Assembly: GCA_035764005.1 (NCBI GenBank)
Contig: DASTZZ010000069.1
Coordinates: 1-64,000 of the forward strand
DNA from: Terriglobales bacterium
GTDB taxonomy: Bacteria; Acidobacteriota; Terriglobia; Terriglobales; Acidobacteriaceae
Length of the DNA stretch: 64,000 nucleotides
Reading direction: 5' to 3'
The position numbers and the translations under genes are program-made. Below, piece after piece: positions 1-8,959 of this stretch (positions are counted from its first letter, which is position 1; every line of letters starts with the position of its first letter). Below the pieces are notes generated by a model. The model ran no database searches, was not told the DNA's origin, and was given only the letters and a program-made list of their open reading frames with translations.

Positions 1-32
1 CCGATGGCCCGATCACCCGATGACCCGATTCC
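1..32. repeat. Short 8-bp-period repeat at window edge
   Basis: Four consecutive octamers of the form CCGATNNC (for example CCGATCAC, CCGATGAC) run up to the stop codon of the DinB gene. They are the reverse complement of the octamers in the larger array at 21421-21484, so this looks like the edge of the same repeat family. The left end may be cut by the window. Confidence 0.6.
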
Positions 33-575
33 TCACCATCGCATTCGCTGTCGCAAGCTGGTTATGTGCGCCACGTGATGCCGCCCATGCCAGGCATAGA
101 GGGCAACCATCCAGTCCAGCGTGCGCACTCCATGTTCGGGGTGGCGGAAGGTGCGGGAATAATCGGCATCGGTCAAGGCGCGAAGAAGGTGATTCCAGCG
201 TTCGTGCACAGCGTCGAGCATCGTGAGCGACGTTTCAATTGGCGTGTTAGGCACGTCGGCGAGAGTTGCCCATGCTTTTTCGTCGTACGGCTTGATCGTA
301 GGCTCGCGTTCAGTGAGCGCCAGTTTGGTTCGGATAAAGGCGTGCATGTGCGAATCAGGCACATGGTGCACGACCTGCCGCACTGTCCATCCACCCGGAC
401 GATACGGCGTATCGAGCTGAGCTGCATTGAGTCCGCGCACAGCTTCGCGCATCTTTGCCGGAGTCTGCGCAATCGCCTCGATAGCAGCCGTGCGCTGCGC
501 TGCACTCATCAGAGTTTCATATTGGAACTTGCCAATTGGATAGCTGAGATCTGGGACCGATACGGCCGTGCTCAT
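33..575 (-). CDS. DinB/YfiT-family putative metal-dependent protein
   Basis: A 180-residue four-helix-bundle protein of the DinB/YfiT superfamily. Three histidines, H70, H163 and H167, have the same 93- and 4-residue spacing as the metal ligands of Bacillus YfiT, so a bound divalent metal is likely. Family members include thiol transferases (bacillithiol and mycothiol S-transferases) and uncharacterised hydrolases; the substrate here is unknown. I chose the ATG at 575 because GAGAGGAG lies just upstream and the family N-terminus begins there; the open frame extends 25 codons further without a better start. It stands alone in its orientation, and the next gene upstream is separated by a palindromic repeat. 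Confidence 0.8.
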   Translation of the reverse strand: MSTAVSVPDLSYPIGKFQYETLMSAAQRTAAIEAIAQTPAKMREAVRGLNAAQLDTPYRPGGWTVRQVVHHVPDSHMHAFIRTKLALTEREPTIKPYDEKAWATLADVPNTPIETSLTMLDAVHERWNHLLRALTDADYSRTFRHPEHGVRTLDWMVALYAWHGRHHVAHITSLRQRMRW

Positions 576-650
576 GAAGTCTCCTCTCTTTGATGTTCCG
601 TCAATTGATTTCGAGAGCGCGAGCTTGGTCGCAATATCTTGGTGAATCAC

Positions 651-793
651 GTGGAGCCGGGCGCCCTAGCCCGGGTGTTTTGCTTGGAACTGTTACCTCC
701 GCGTGGACCGTGTTCTGATCCGTTCCATCGGCCGTGGATTTACAAGCAATATGGAATTACACCAAGCACCCGGGCGAGGACGCCCGGCTCCAC
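651..793. repeat. Palindromic intergenic element with 27-bp arms
   Basis: The left arm (651-677, starting GTGGAGCCGGGCG) and right arm (767-793) are inverted copies that agree at 25 of 27 positions by eye, with about 90 bp between them. Each arm also contains a CGGGCG/CCCGGG mini-palindrome. There is no coding potential. It sits between the DinB gene and the thioesterase gene and resembles REP/MITE-like elements. Confidence 0.75.
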
Positions 794-794
794 G

Positions 795-1184
795 TTAGGT
801 ATTCCTGATCTTGTCCAAAAACCTCTTCACATTCACAACAGCGCGGTGCACTGTGCCCGATCCGATTGACTGTTGCTCATTGCGAGCAGTTACCCGGTAA
901 ATGAAGAATCGCCCGTCGATGCGCTCCAACACGGCCTCGGCGACAACTGTTTCTCCGATACCGGTAGGTGCGCGGTGATCCACATGGATCGCTGTCCCAA
1001 CAGTCGTTTCCCCATCTTCGCAATAAGGCTCCTGCGCCAGATAACAAGCACCCTCCATCCACCCGATCATCCAGGGCGTAGCCAGCACTGGCGGCAACTT
1101 CGGATCGATTCCTGCGAGCGTGTGCTTGTGTTCGACTACATGTGTCAATTCGGCGTGGATGCCCATGGGAACGTCTTTGCTCAT
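795..1184 (-). CDS. Hotdog-fold thioesterase (FlK-like)
   Basis: A 129-residue protein resembling small hotdog-fold acyl-CoA thioesterases of the fluoroacetyl-CoA thioesterase group. The N-terminus (MGIHAELTHVVEHKHTLAG) followed by a P-W-M-I-G-W-M-E hydrophobic helix and a G-T-x-I-x-V-D-H-R-A-P-T-G-x-G strand is typical of this group. The predicted role is hydrolysis of a CoA thioester in the cytoplasm; the substrate cannot be read from sequence. I start at the ATG at 1184, where family similarity begins. The frame stays open to a GTG at 1301, so a longer N-terminus is possible. The gene is monocistronic and faces away from the Oar receptor gene. Confidence 0.75.
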   Translation of the reverse strand: MSKDVPMGIHAELTHVVEHKHTLAGIDPKLPPVLATPWMIGWMEGACYLAQEPYCEDGETTVGTAIHVDHRAPTGIGETVVAEAVLERIDGRFFIYRVTARNEQQSIGSGTVHRAVVNVKRFLDKIRNT

Positions 1185-1551
1185 GCTGTATCGACGATAA
1201 GAGGCTCGACTATACGGGAGTTGGAAAGCGGTGTGCAATCGTTTGACTAAGCTGCCCATTTCAACGCGGATTTCCGGACTTTCATAGATTTTGCATGACA
1301 CTCGGTCCCAAGCTACAAAATCCCGTATCGGCTGTGAATATCCTCTGCACTACTCTTGCTGCACTCTTTGTAAAATTCACGATCGATCAATCTTGGTATG
1401 GAAAACTGTCGCTCAGCGATGATAGATTGCAACGTCCCCCTTCCAGTTTTCATGGATTCCAGGCTGCCGGATCCTGGGCTCTCCTGACCGGACGCCTGAC
1501 TGATAGGTAGATTTTCGCTTGATGCTGTCAACTTACAGGAGCTTCGAATAT

Positions 1552-4500
1552 ATGCTGTCGCAAATTAGCAGTACGCTCAGCGTGCGCTTTGCCGATTCAC
1601 GCGGATACCTGCGAATCTTTGCCTTGCTTGCCACATCTCTGCTGCTGTGCGTGAGTGGCCTCGCTCAATCAACAACTGACGGCGCGATTGGCGGCACCGT
1701 TTACGACGCCAACGGTGCAGTCGTGCCCAATGCCACCGTCACAGTCCACAACAACGGCACCAACGCCGAACAGCGCATCACGACTGACGCCTCGGGCTAC
1801 TACCGTGTGCGCCAGCTTCAGCCGGCGACCTACACCGTAACCGTCAACTCAACGGGATTCTCGCCCTACAAAGCTGAGAACGTCGTGGTTCAAGTAGGCA
1901 GTTTGACCGATGTTTCGCCGCGACTCGGAGTTGCGGGGGCTGCGGAAACGGTCAGCGTGACCGCAGAGACTCCAGAAATCAACACAAGCTCGCCGGATTT
2001 CGCGCCCGTCGTGGATGCGACTCAAGTCCAGAATCTCCCGATCAATGGTGGACGCTGGTCTGAATTTGCGCTTCTTACTCCTACAGTCCTGAACAACGGC
2101 AGCGGCTTTGGACTCATCAGCGTGCGTGGAGTCAGTGTGCTCCTGAACAACAACACGGTGGATGGAGCCGACAACAACCAAGCTTTCTTCTCCGAGGAGC
2201 GTGGGCGCACTCGAGCGGGATATTCGACTCCGAAAACCGCGGTACAAGAATTTCAGGTAAACACATCAAACTACTCGGCGGAATACGGTCGAGCGGCAGG
2301 TGCGGTTATTAACACTGTGACGAAGAGCGGCACCAACGCACTGCACGGAGAGGCGTATTTCTATGATCGAGATAACGATTGGGGAGCCAAGAACCCATAC
2401 ACGACAGTCTTCGCCCAGACCGGTCCCGGCCAATTTACGAAAACAGTTATTAAGCCGAAAGACTGGAGAAAGATCTGGGGACTTTCGATCGGCGGTCCAA
2501 TCATCAAAGATCGGCTGTTCTTCTATTTCAACTATGATCAGTTCCGGCGCAACTTCCCCGGTGTCGCTGCGCTAACCAATCCGACTGCTTTCTTTGCCGC
2601 TCCAACAGCTTCACAATTGAATACCCTCTCCGGCAATCTTGGAATCACAACCGCCGCCGCGCAGACGCTGTACACCACTGCCCAGAATGACTTCATTGGC
2701 GAATTGGGAACAGTTCCTCGAACAGGCGAGCAGATCATTTTCCTGCCAAAAGTCGATTGGAATATCAGCAGCAAAAACCATGCATCATTCGAACTGAACA
2801 GGATGCGCTGGCACTCGCCCGCAGGTATTCAAACGCAGGCAAACGTCAATTTTGCGAATTCAAGCTTTGGGAATGACGACGTGAAGGATACCTGGGGCAT
2901 CGCCAAGCTCAACACATTCATTACAAACACACTGGCGAATGAAGCCCGGTTTCAATACGGTCGAGATTTCGAATTCGAGCACCCGCAACCCGCAAATGCC
3001 TATGAACAGGCACATCTGCTGCATCCAACGGGCTATACCAATCCATTAGGAATTCCGCCGAACGTATTCTTCAGTTTCAATTCGTTCAATTTTGGAACCG
3101 CGACTTTCCTCGATCGTGCCGCATTCCCCGATGAACGACGCACTCAATTTGCCGACACAATTACCTGGTCTCACGGTAATCACAATCTAAAGTTTGGCGG
3201 AGACATTCTGCGCACCGATGATTTAAGCCAAAATCTCAGATTGCAATTTGGCGAATTCTTGTACACAAGCTTTGAAAACTATGTCTCTGACCTCACAACG
3301 CCGAACCGTTGCGGCGCAGCGCATACCCTGCCCTGCTACAGCAACTACCAGCAAGGATTCGGACCGTTGGGACTTGAGTTCCAGAACAGCGATATCGGCT
3401 TGTTTGCCCAGGATGATTGGAAGATTCTTCCGCGGCTTACTCTAAACCTCGGCCTGCGCTGGGATTACGAAACTATGCCTGATCCCAAGTTCCCCAACAC
3501 CCTCGTACCGCAAAGCACCGCTTTACCGTCTGACAAGAACAACTTGGGACCGCGCGTTGGTTTCGCATATGACCTCTCCGGCAACGGTACTTCCGTTGTA
3601 CGAGGCGGCTATGGCATCTTCTTTGGCCGAATCATTAATTCGACCATCTACAATGCATTGATCAACACTGGCAATCCCTCCGGCCAGGCATCGTTTACGT
3701 TTAATGGAACGAGTAACACGACTCCTGGCGCACCTCCGTTCCCCCAGATCCTCACATCACTTCCGACTGGCGCAACGACTGCCAAACCTAATGTTGTTTT
3801 CCTCGACAAACATTTCCAGGCTCCTCAAATCCACGAGGCCGATCTCACGTTCCAGCACGATTTAGGACATAACAATGTTGTCTCGCTTAGCTGGTTGGGG
3901 AGTTATTCGCGCGAGCTACCTGGTTTTGTCGACAGCAATATTGCTCCTGCTACTTCTACAATCCGCTACACGATTCAACCGGGCGGTCCTCTACCGGCAG
4001 GCACTGTCGTAAGTATGCCGCTCTATACCGCGCGTCTGAATTCAGCGTTCGGCTCCATGACTGACGTCTTCAGTGGGCTGAATGGTTCTTACAATGCGCT
4101 TGCTGCGCAATTCACGCATCGCATGACCAAGAACGTCGAGTTCAATGCGAACTACACATGGGCGCATGCGATTGACTACAACCAAAACGAATCCACGTTC
4201 AGTGACACTAACGACCTTTTTGATCCATACAATCTCAGTCTGGAAAAGGGAAACTCGATCTACGATGTGCCCAACCGCTTTGTGTTTAACGCGGTGGCGC
4301 AAACGCCTTGGAGATTAGATGGCTGGAAAGGAATACTCAGCAATGGATGGGAGATTGCGCCGCTCGTCCAGATTCAGGACGGTCTTCCCTACTCACTGAC
4401 CACCTCGGGCGGTGCTCCAAGTGGAACCGGCGCACTACTGAGCAGCACCATCAACGGCTCAGGAGGGCGCTCCGGATTGCCCATTCTTCAACGCAACAGT

Positions 4501-4791
4501 TTCCGGTTCCCGGGAACGCAAGTTGTGGATCTTCGCATTTCCAAACATTTTGCTTTCCACGATCGCTATAGCCTTGAATTGTTGGGCGAAGCATTCAATC
4601 TGCTCAATCACTTCAACGCTACCGGAATTACTACGCTGGGTTACAAAACGGGTGGAACGGCGGCGGCTCCGATACTGACTCCAAACGTGGACAACACAGG
4701 TACTCTGTTGTTCGGCCAAGTTACAAATGCCAACAGTAATTTCGCCTACTCGCCGAGACAGGTGCAGTTGGGAGTTCGACTGATGTTTTAG
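1552..4791 (+). CDS. Oar-like TonB-dependent outer-membrane receptor
   Basis: A protein of about 1079 residues with a signal peptide (hydrophobic stretch LRIFALLATSLLLCVSGLAQ), then a carboxypeptidase-regulatory-like beta-sandwich (GTVYDANGAVVPNATVTV, about residues 50-125), a plug region (NLPINGGRWSEFALLTP, TVDGADNNQ) and a long beta-barrel ending in F. This is the Oar-type architecture that is expanded in acidobacteria and thought to import large substrates; the ligand is unknown. I prefer the ATG at 1552 because AGGAG lies 10 bases upstream; an ATG at 1522 in the same frame has no clear ribosome site. The gene stands alone and a strong terminator follows it. Confidence 0.92.
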   Translation: MLSQISSTLSVRFADSRGYLRIFALLATSLLLCVSGLAQSTTDGAIGGTVYDANGAVVPNATVTVHNNGTNAEQRITTDASGYYRVRQLQPATYTVTVNSTGFSPYKAENVVVQVGSLTDVSPRLGVAGAAETVSVTAETPEINTSSPDFAPVVDATQVQNLPINGGRWSEFALLTPTVLNNGSGFGLISVRGVSVLLNNNTVDGADNNQAFFSEERGRTRAGYSTPKTAVQEFQVNTSNYSAEYGRAAGAVINTVTKSGTNALHGEAYFYDRDNDWGAKNPYTTVFAQTGPGQFTKTVIKPKDWRKIWGLSIGGPIIKDRLFFYFNYDQFRRNFPGVAALTNPTAFFAAPTASQLNTLSGNLGITTAAAQTLYTTAQNDFIGELGTVPRTGEQIIFLPKVDWNISSKNHASFELNRMRWHSPAGIQTQANVNFANSSFGNDDVKDTWGIAKLNTFITNTLANEARFQYGRDFEFEHPQPANAYEQAHLLHPTGYTNPLGIPPNVFFSFNSFNFGTATFLDRAAFPDERRTQFADTITWSHGNHNLKFGGDILRTDDLSQNLRLQFGEFLYTSFENYVSDLTTPNRCGAAHTLPCYSNYQQGFGPLGLEFQNSDIGLFAQDDWKILPRLTLNLGLRWDYETMPDPKFPNTLVPQSTALPSDKNNLGPRVGFAYDLSGNGTSVVRGGYGIFFGRIINSTIYNALINTGNPSGQASFTFNGTSNTTPGAPPFPQILTSLPTGATTAKPNVVFLDKHFQAPQIHEADLTFQHDLGHNNVVSLSWLGSYSRELPGFVDSNIAPATSTIRYTIQPGGPLPAGTVVSMPLYTARLNSAFGSMTDVFSGLNGSYNALAAQFTHRMTKNVEFNANYTWAHAIDYNQNESTFSDTNDLFDPYNLSLEKGNSIYDVPNRFVFNAVAQTPWRLDGWKGILSNGWEIAPLVQIQDGLPYSLTTSGGAPSGTGALLSSTINGSGGRSGLPILQRNSFRFPGTQVVDLRISKHFAFHDRYSLELLGEAFNLLNHFNATGITTLGYKTGGTAAAPILTPNVDNTGTLLFGQVTNANSNFAYSPRQVQLGVRLMF

Positions 4792-4812
4792 AAGACCTTT
4801 ATTAAGTTCAAG

Positions 4813-4840
4813 GCGGCAGCCGAAAGGCTGCCGCTTTTTT
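4813..4840 (+). terminator. Rho-independent terminator after the Oar-like gene
   Basis: A perfect 9-bp stem GCGGCAGCC/GGCTGCCGC around a GAAA tetraloop is followed by six or more T residues, 22 bases after the stop codon. Confidence 0.92.
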
Positions 4841-4855
4841 GGGCCGAAGACTCCG

Positions 4856-4900
4856 TGACCTCAGGTTTAAACCTTCGTGACCTTCGTGTTCGCTCTTCTA
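4856..4900. repeat. Dispersed repeat copy (CCTTCGTGACCTTCGTGTTC type)
   Basis: This stretch contains CTTCGTGACCTTCGTGTTCG followed by CTCTT, matching both arms of the inverted repeat at 19520-19621. It touches the 3' end of the next gene on the minus strand. Confidence 0.6.
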
Positions 4901-5632
4901 ACGTCGGCGGTAGTGAATCACAAACTCGTAAGGCGGAACGGGAGGAAAGAGCTCTGCGATTTTTCGCAAGCGCTCAGCGAGAGAGCCCGGCACGAGGAGC
5001 GGGTAATCACGTTCGCGCAGGTCGTAGTAGTCAACATCGACTGCTAGCGACAGAAGATAGACGGCAATCGCGTCTGCGAACGTCGTGTTCAGATATTCAT
5101 TGCGGGCCTTTTCGCGATCGCCGGAGTGTCCTGTTGCTAACTTTCGGAGTTCGAAGGCGTCCATGCTGCTTTCTCCGCGGACATTCGCTTCGGCTTGCTT
5201 CCAAACAATCGCCGCGAATTCTTCCGAAACGCCGGCCTTCTCAACAAACGCATGGCCTACATTGATGAAGAACTCGAAAGCAACGGAGAACTTGTCTTCC
5301 ATTACGCGCGTCGAGATGAAGACGCACTGTGAGTTGCCGACGTTGTAGTTACGATGGCATACGGCGCGGTCGCTCAGCTCGGTTTCGTAGCGCTCGGCAA
5401 TACGGGTTTCGTCGCCTTCGCCGACCGTGAGCGGGACGAAGTAATACGCTTTGCGCTGCAAGGCGGCGGCGATCGCCGGCGGCACGGCTCCGATCACGCG
5501 CTCCAGGTCCTCGCGCGAGATGGTGTTCTCGCCAAACATCGTGTAGCAGATGCCGTTAGCCGCTTGCGCGACTTTGGCGCTGCGCACGACGTCGGCAGCC
5601 GGACGAGTCTCCACGTTGGCGGTCTGGGACAT
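4898..5632 (-). CDS. Hypothetical protein, 244 aa
   Basis: I do not recognise a characterised family. The soluble protein starts with MSQTANVETRPAADVVRSA and has no signal peptide or membrane segment. It carries a conserved-looking centre (ISTRVMEDKFSVAFEFFINVGHAF) and an aromatic, acidic C-terminal part (VDVDYYDLRERDYPLLVPG) ending in YRRR. The length and codon pattern look like a real gene. It lies convergent to the Oar receptor and divergent from the M28 peptidase, so context gives no function. Confidence 0.7.
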   Translation of the reverse strand: MSQTANVETRPAADVVRSAKVAQAANGICYTMFGENTISREDLERVIGAVPPAIAAALQRKAYYFVPLTVGEGDETRIAERYETELSDRAVCHRNYNVGNSQCVFISTRVMEDKFSVAFEFFINVGHAFVEKAGVSEEFAAIVWKQAEANVRGESSMDAFELRKLATGHSGDREKARNEYLNTTFADAIAVYLLSLAVDVDYYDLRERDYPLLVPGSLAERLRKIAELFPPVPPYEFVIHYRRR

Positions 5633-5698
5633 TGAGCAGATTCTATCAGCCGCCGCTCACTCCCACAGTGACGGCTGTCGGCTGGACTTGGCTTTGTC

Positions 5699-5830
5699 TG
5701 TCATTCCGAACGCCTGGTTTTGGCGGAGGAATCCCTACGGACGCTCATGAACGTCGGTTTGTCTTGGCCATAGGGATTCCTCTCTCCTGCTCACGCAAAC
5801 GACACGCGCGAGCATCCGCTCGGAATGACA
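5699..5830. repeat. TGTCATTCCGAA element, copy A
   Basis: A 132-bp imperfect palindrome. It begins TGTCATTCCGAACG and ends CGGAATGACA, with inner arms containing GAGGAATCCCTA and its complement TAGGGATTCCTC. It lies upstream of the M28 peptidase gene. Copies B (7600-7737), C (27619-27809) and D (32548-32699) have the same outline. Confidence 0.85.
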
Positions 5831-5946
5831 GAACAAAGCCGTCGCACCTGTTACTATTCTCCCCGCACTCCATCGAGTGCGGCGAGTGCGCGTCCACAGG
5901 CAGGCGCGAACCCCATACATTTCATCATTTCATTGGAGGTCACAAC

Positions 5947-7596
5947 GTGAAGGTTGCGACACGCTGTTGTCTTTGTGTGCTTTTACTTCTGCCTCTCTAT
6001 TCGTTTTCGCAAGCGCAGGAAAAAGTCGATCTCGACATGGTCACGAAAATCCGGTACGAGGGATTCCGTAATTCGCATATCCGCGAGATCGCCGAGGGAT
6101 TGCTGGAGCAGATCGGCCCGCGTCTCACCGGCTCTCCTAACATGAAACGCGCGAATGACTGGACTCGCGACGAGCTCACGAAGTTCGGTCTGGTCAATGC
6201 GCATCTGGAATCCTGGGGACCTTTCGGTCGCGGATGGTCGAATGACTACGTCAACGTCCGCATGCTCTCGCCGGATATTCAGACCTTCATCGCATATCCC
6301 AAGGCCTGGACGCCGGGCACGGATGGCGCCGTGCATGGCGACTGTGTGCGCGCCGATATCAAGACCAAGCAGGACTTTGCTAAGTACAAAGGCAAGCTGG
6401 CGGGCAAGATCGTCATCTTCGGCGACATGCCCGAAGTAAAGCCCATTGTTGAAGCTCCATACGAGCGCTATACGGACAAATCGCTCACTGATATCGCCGA
6501 TTACGAAATTCCCAGTGAGAAGCCGCGCTTCAGCCCCGAAGACATACAGCGTCGGCAGCAGTTCCAGCGCGACCTGAACGCATTCTTTGCGGAAGAAAAG
6601 CCGCTTGCCGTTATCGATCACAGCCGAGGAACCGCCGGTGGCGGAACGGTTTTCGTGCAATCGGGCGGTCCTTATCAGAAGAATCAGCCACAAGCCGCTG
6701 TACCGCAGATAACGATGGCAATCGAGCAATGGGACCGCATTGCGCGTCTGCTCGAAGACAAGCAGCCTGTTCAGCTTGAGGTGAACGTCAAGAGTAATTG
6801 GTACGACGCCGACGATCAGTACGACACGCTTGCCGAGATTCCCGGAACCGACAAAAAAGATGAAGTTGTGATGCTCGGCGCTCACCTCGATTCGTGGCAT
6901 AGCGGTACAGGGGCGACCGACAACGGCGCCGGGTCGATCGTAATGATGGAAGCCGTGCGAATCCTGAAGGCTTTGGATGTGAAGCCGCGGCGCACGATCC
7001 GCATCGGGCTATGGAGCGGCGAAGAAGAAGGGTTGCTCGGCTCGCAGTGGTATGTCATGCACCATTTTGGGTCGCGCCCGCCGCTGACCGGCCTGCAGCA
7101 AGGCACGCCTAGCCTGCGTCGGCGAGAGGCTGGACCGATGACGGTGAAGCCGGAGCAGTCGAAGGTCTCGGTATATTTCAACATCGATAACGGCACGGGC
7201 AAGATTCGCGGTGTCTACATGCAAGGTAATGCCGCCGTGCAGCCGATCTTTGAGGCTTGGATGAAGCCCTTCAAAGATCTGGGCATGGATACGCTCACGA
7301 TGCGCGATACCGGCGGCACCGATCATCTTTCATTCGACGCCGTTGGCATTCCCGGATTCCAGTTCATTCAGGATCCAATCGAGTATGAGACGCGCACGCA
7401 TCACTCGAACATGGACGTCTACGATCGTTTGCAGTTCGACGACTTGAAACAGATTGCTGTGATTGTCGCGGATTTCGTCTATAACGCCGCTATGCGCGAT
7501 CAGATGTTCCCGCGCAAGCCGATCGAGAAGGAGTTGCCGAAGCCGCCACAGCAGAAAGAAGAAGGAGAGGGCGCTCCCAATTCGGGAATGAATTAG
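5947..7596 (+). CDS. Secreted M28-family zinc aminopeptidase
   Basis: A 549-residue exopeptidase with signal peptide (CCLCVLLLLPLYSFSQAQ), an inserted PA-like region (about residues 115-290) and a C-terminal M28 catalytic domain. The co-catalytic zinc set is visible: H313 (GAHLDSW), D325 (TDNGAGS), the E359-E360 pair (GEEEGLLGS), D454 (DTGGTDH) and H485/H486 (THHSNMD). It is predicted to remove N-terminal residues from peptides outside the cytoplasm. I start at the GTG at 5947 because GGAGG lies eight bases before it and the signal peptide begins there; the open frame running back to 5632 crosses a repeat element and is not coding. The C-terminal tail is rich in P, Q and E. Confidence 0.92.
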   Translation: MKVATRCCLCVLLLLPLYSFSQAQEKVDLDMVTKIRYEGFRNSHIREIAEGLLEQIGPRLTGSPNMKRANDWTRDELTKFGLVNAHLESWGPFGRGWSNDYVNVRMLSPDIQTFIAYPKAWTPGTDGAVHGDCVRADIKTKQDFAKYKGKLAGKIVIFGDMPEVKPIVEAPYERYTDKSLTDIADYEIPSEKPRFSPEDIQRRQQFQRDLNAFFAEEKPLAVIDHSRGTAGGGTVFVQSGGPYQKNQPQAAVPQITMAIEQWDRIARLLEDKQPVQLEVNVKSNWYDADDQYDTLAEIPGTDKKDEVVMLGAHLDSWHSGTGATDNGAGSIVMMEAVRILKALDVKPRRTIRIGLWSGEEEGLLGSQWYVMHHFGSRPPLTGLQQGTPSLRRREAGPMTVKPEQSKVSVYFNIDNGTGKIRGVYMQGNAAVQPIFEAWMKPFKDLGMDTLTMRDTGGTDHLSFDAVGIPGFQFIQDPIEYETRTHHSNMDVYDRLQFDDLKQIAVIVADFVYNAAMRDQMFPRKPIEKELPKPPQQKEEGEGAPNSGMN

Positions 7597-7599
7597 CGC

Positions 7600-7737
7600 T
7601 GTCATTCCGAACGCCTGCTTTTGGCGTGAGGAATCCCTATCAACTTCAACCCCGGTTTTAAAAGCTTGTGGTGTCGGTAGGGATTCCTCTCTCCTGCTCA
7701 CGCGAACTGCACGCGTGAGCATCCGCTCGGAATGACA
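7600..7737. repeat. TGTCATTCCGAA element, copy B
   Basis: A 138-bp imperfect palindrome starting three bases after the M28 peptidase stop codon. Its right half (CTCTCTCCTGCTCACGCGAA) is very close to that of copy A (5699-5830). As transcribed RNA it could fold and act as a 3'-end structure for the convergent M28 and M24 genes. Confidence 0.85.
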
Positions 7738-7746
7738 AAAAATCGC

Positions 7747-8913
7747 TCAAATCAAAACTAACTCTTCCTGTTGTCGTCCTGTCACCTCGGCCTTCCCCGG
7801 GCGAGTGAGCACATTCACTTCGCTGCGAACTCCAAATTCCGGGAGATAGATCCCCGGCTCAATAGAGAAGCAGGTATTCGGCAGAATCTGACGCTCATCT
7901 TTCGTTTCGAAGTTATCGATGTTGGCGCCGTTGCCGTGTATCGCCGAACTGATATTGTGCCCGGTGCGGTGAACGAACTTGTCGCCGTAGCCCTTGCTGG
8001 AAATGAAGTCCCTTACGGCTTTATCTACTTCCCAACCGGCGATCTTCCGCCCTGCAGCAAAAGCCTTTTGCACCGTTTCGGAGCCTAGCTTGCGAGCGTC
8101 GCGCACAATGGAGAAGACTTCGCGCTGACGATCGCTTGGATTCTTACCGATAAAGCCGGTCCAGGTGATGTCGTAGAAGCAGGCTTCGGGATCTTTGGTT
8201 TTTGCCCATACGTCGAGCAGAACAAAATCCCCTTCTCTCATAGGCTCAGTGCGATCGGCGCGAGGCTCGAAGTGCGGGTCGCCGCTGTGAGCGTTCACGC
8301 CAACGATCGGGGTATCTTGTGACAGCAGGTTCTCTCGACGAAAAGCTTCGAGAATCCACTGTGCAATTTCGAATTCATTGGTTCCACCATTGCGAACCCG
8401 TTGGCCGATCACCTTAAATGCTTCAGGAATAATTCTGTCGACTGCGTCGCGTGCCGCGTAATGGCTGGCAATTTGCTCATTTGTAAGCACAGCTTCGAAC
8501 TCGCTGACCAGGTCGCCGGAGCTGAGAACGTTCACTCCGAACGTGCGTAGAAGTTCTACGGTGCCGGCATCAACCAGTCCGACATAGGGAATCGCGTTTT
8601 GCGGCGAGTATTGCATGGCCAACCGCGGATAGGGCTTCACCATCTCCTGCAGGTTGCGCTGGAGTTCCTGCCAGGAAGAGTAGCTGCGCTTGGAGCCGGG
8701 CAGCGTGTCCAGATGGCCCGCCTCGATACGATGCACTAGCTTCTGAGGCTCGCCGGTTGCAGGCACGAGATAGAACCAGCGGCGTGTGACCATCAGGTCA
8801 GGACGTAAGCCGAGGACACGATACGCAATGGGATCACGATGATGATGATCGTAGAAGAGCCAGGCGTCAAAGTTGCGCTCACGCAGCGCTGATTGGATGC
8901 GGTCGAGATTCAT
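7747..8913 (-). CDS. M24-family metallopeptidase (Xaa-Pro peptidase-like)
   Basis: A 388-residue protein with an N-terminal creatinase-like domain and a C-terminal pita-bread metallopeptidase domain. Metal ligands are visible in order: Asp in LLDVWAKT, Asp in FYDITWTGF, His in HRTGHNISS, Glu in SIEPGIY and Glu in VRSEVNVL. The family hydrolyses Xaa-Pro bonds or related substrates, usually with Mn or Co in the cytoplasm; no signal peptide is seen. I use the ATG at 8913, where the domain begins; the upstream frame is part of a dispersed CCGTGTCCTCAGTGGCTCCG repeat. It follows the ketoacyl synthase gene by 46 bases. Confidence 0.88.
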   Translation of the reverse strand: MNLDRIQSALRERNFDAWLFYDHHHRDPIAYRVLGLRPDLMVTRRWFYLVPATGEPQKLVHRIEAGHLDTLPGSKRSYSSWQELQRNLQEMVKPYPRLAMQYSPQNAIPYVGLVDAGTVELLRTFGVNVLSSGDLVSEFEAVLTNEQIASHYAARDAVDRIIPEAFKVIGQRVRNGGTNEFEIAQWILEAFRRENLLSQDTPIVGVNAHSGDPHFEPRADRTEPMREGDFVLLDVWAKTKDPEACFYDITWTGFIGKNPSDRQREVFSIVRDARKLGSETVQKAFAAGRKIAGWEVDKAVRDFISSKGYGDKFVHRTGHNISSAIHGNGANIDNFETKDERQILPNTCFSIEPGIYLPEFGVRSEVNVLTRPGKAEVTGRQQEELVLI

Positions 8914-8959
8914 GCAGGCAATTTTAAACCTGCGCTCCGTGTCCTCAGTGGCTCCGTGG

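Noticed and set aside
5632-5946. N-terminal extension of the M28 peptidase
   Set aside because: It would pass through a palindromic element and put 105 residues before a good signal peptide and a good ribosome site.
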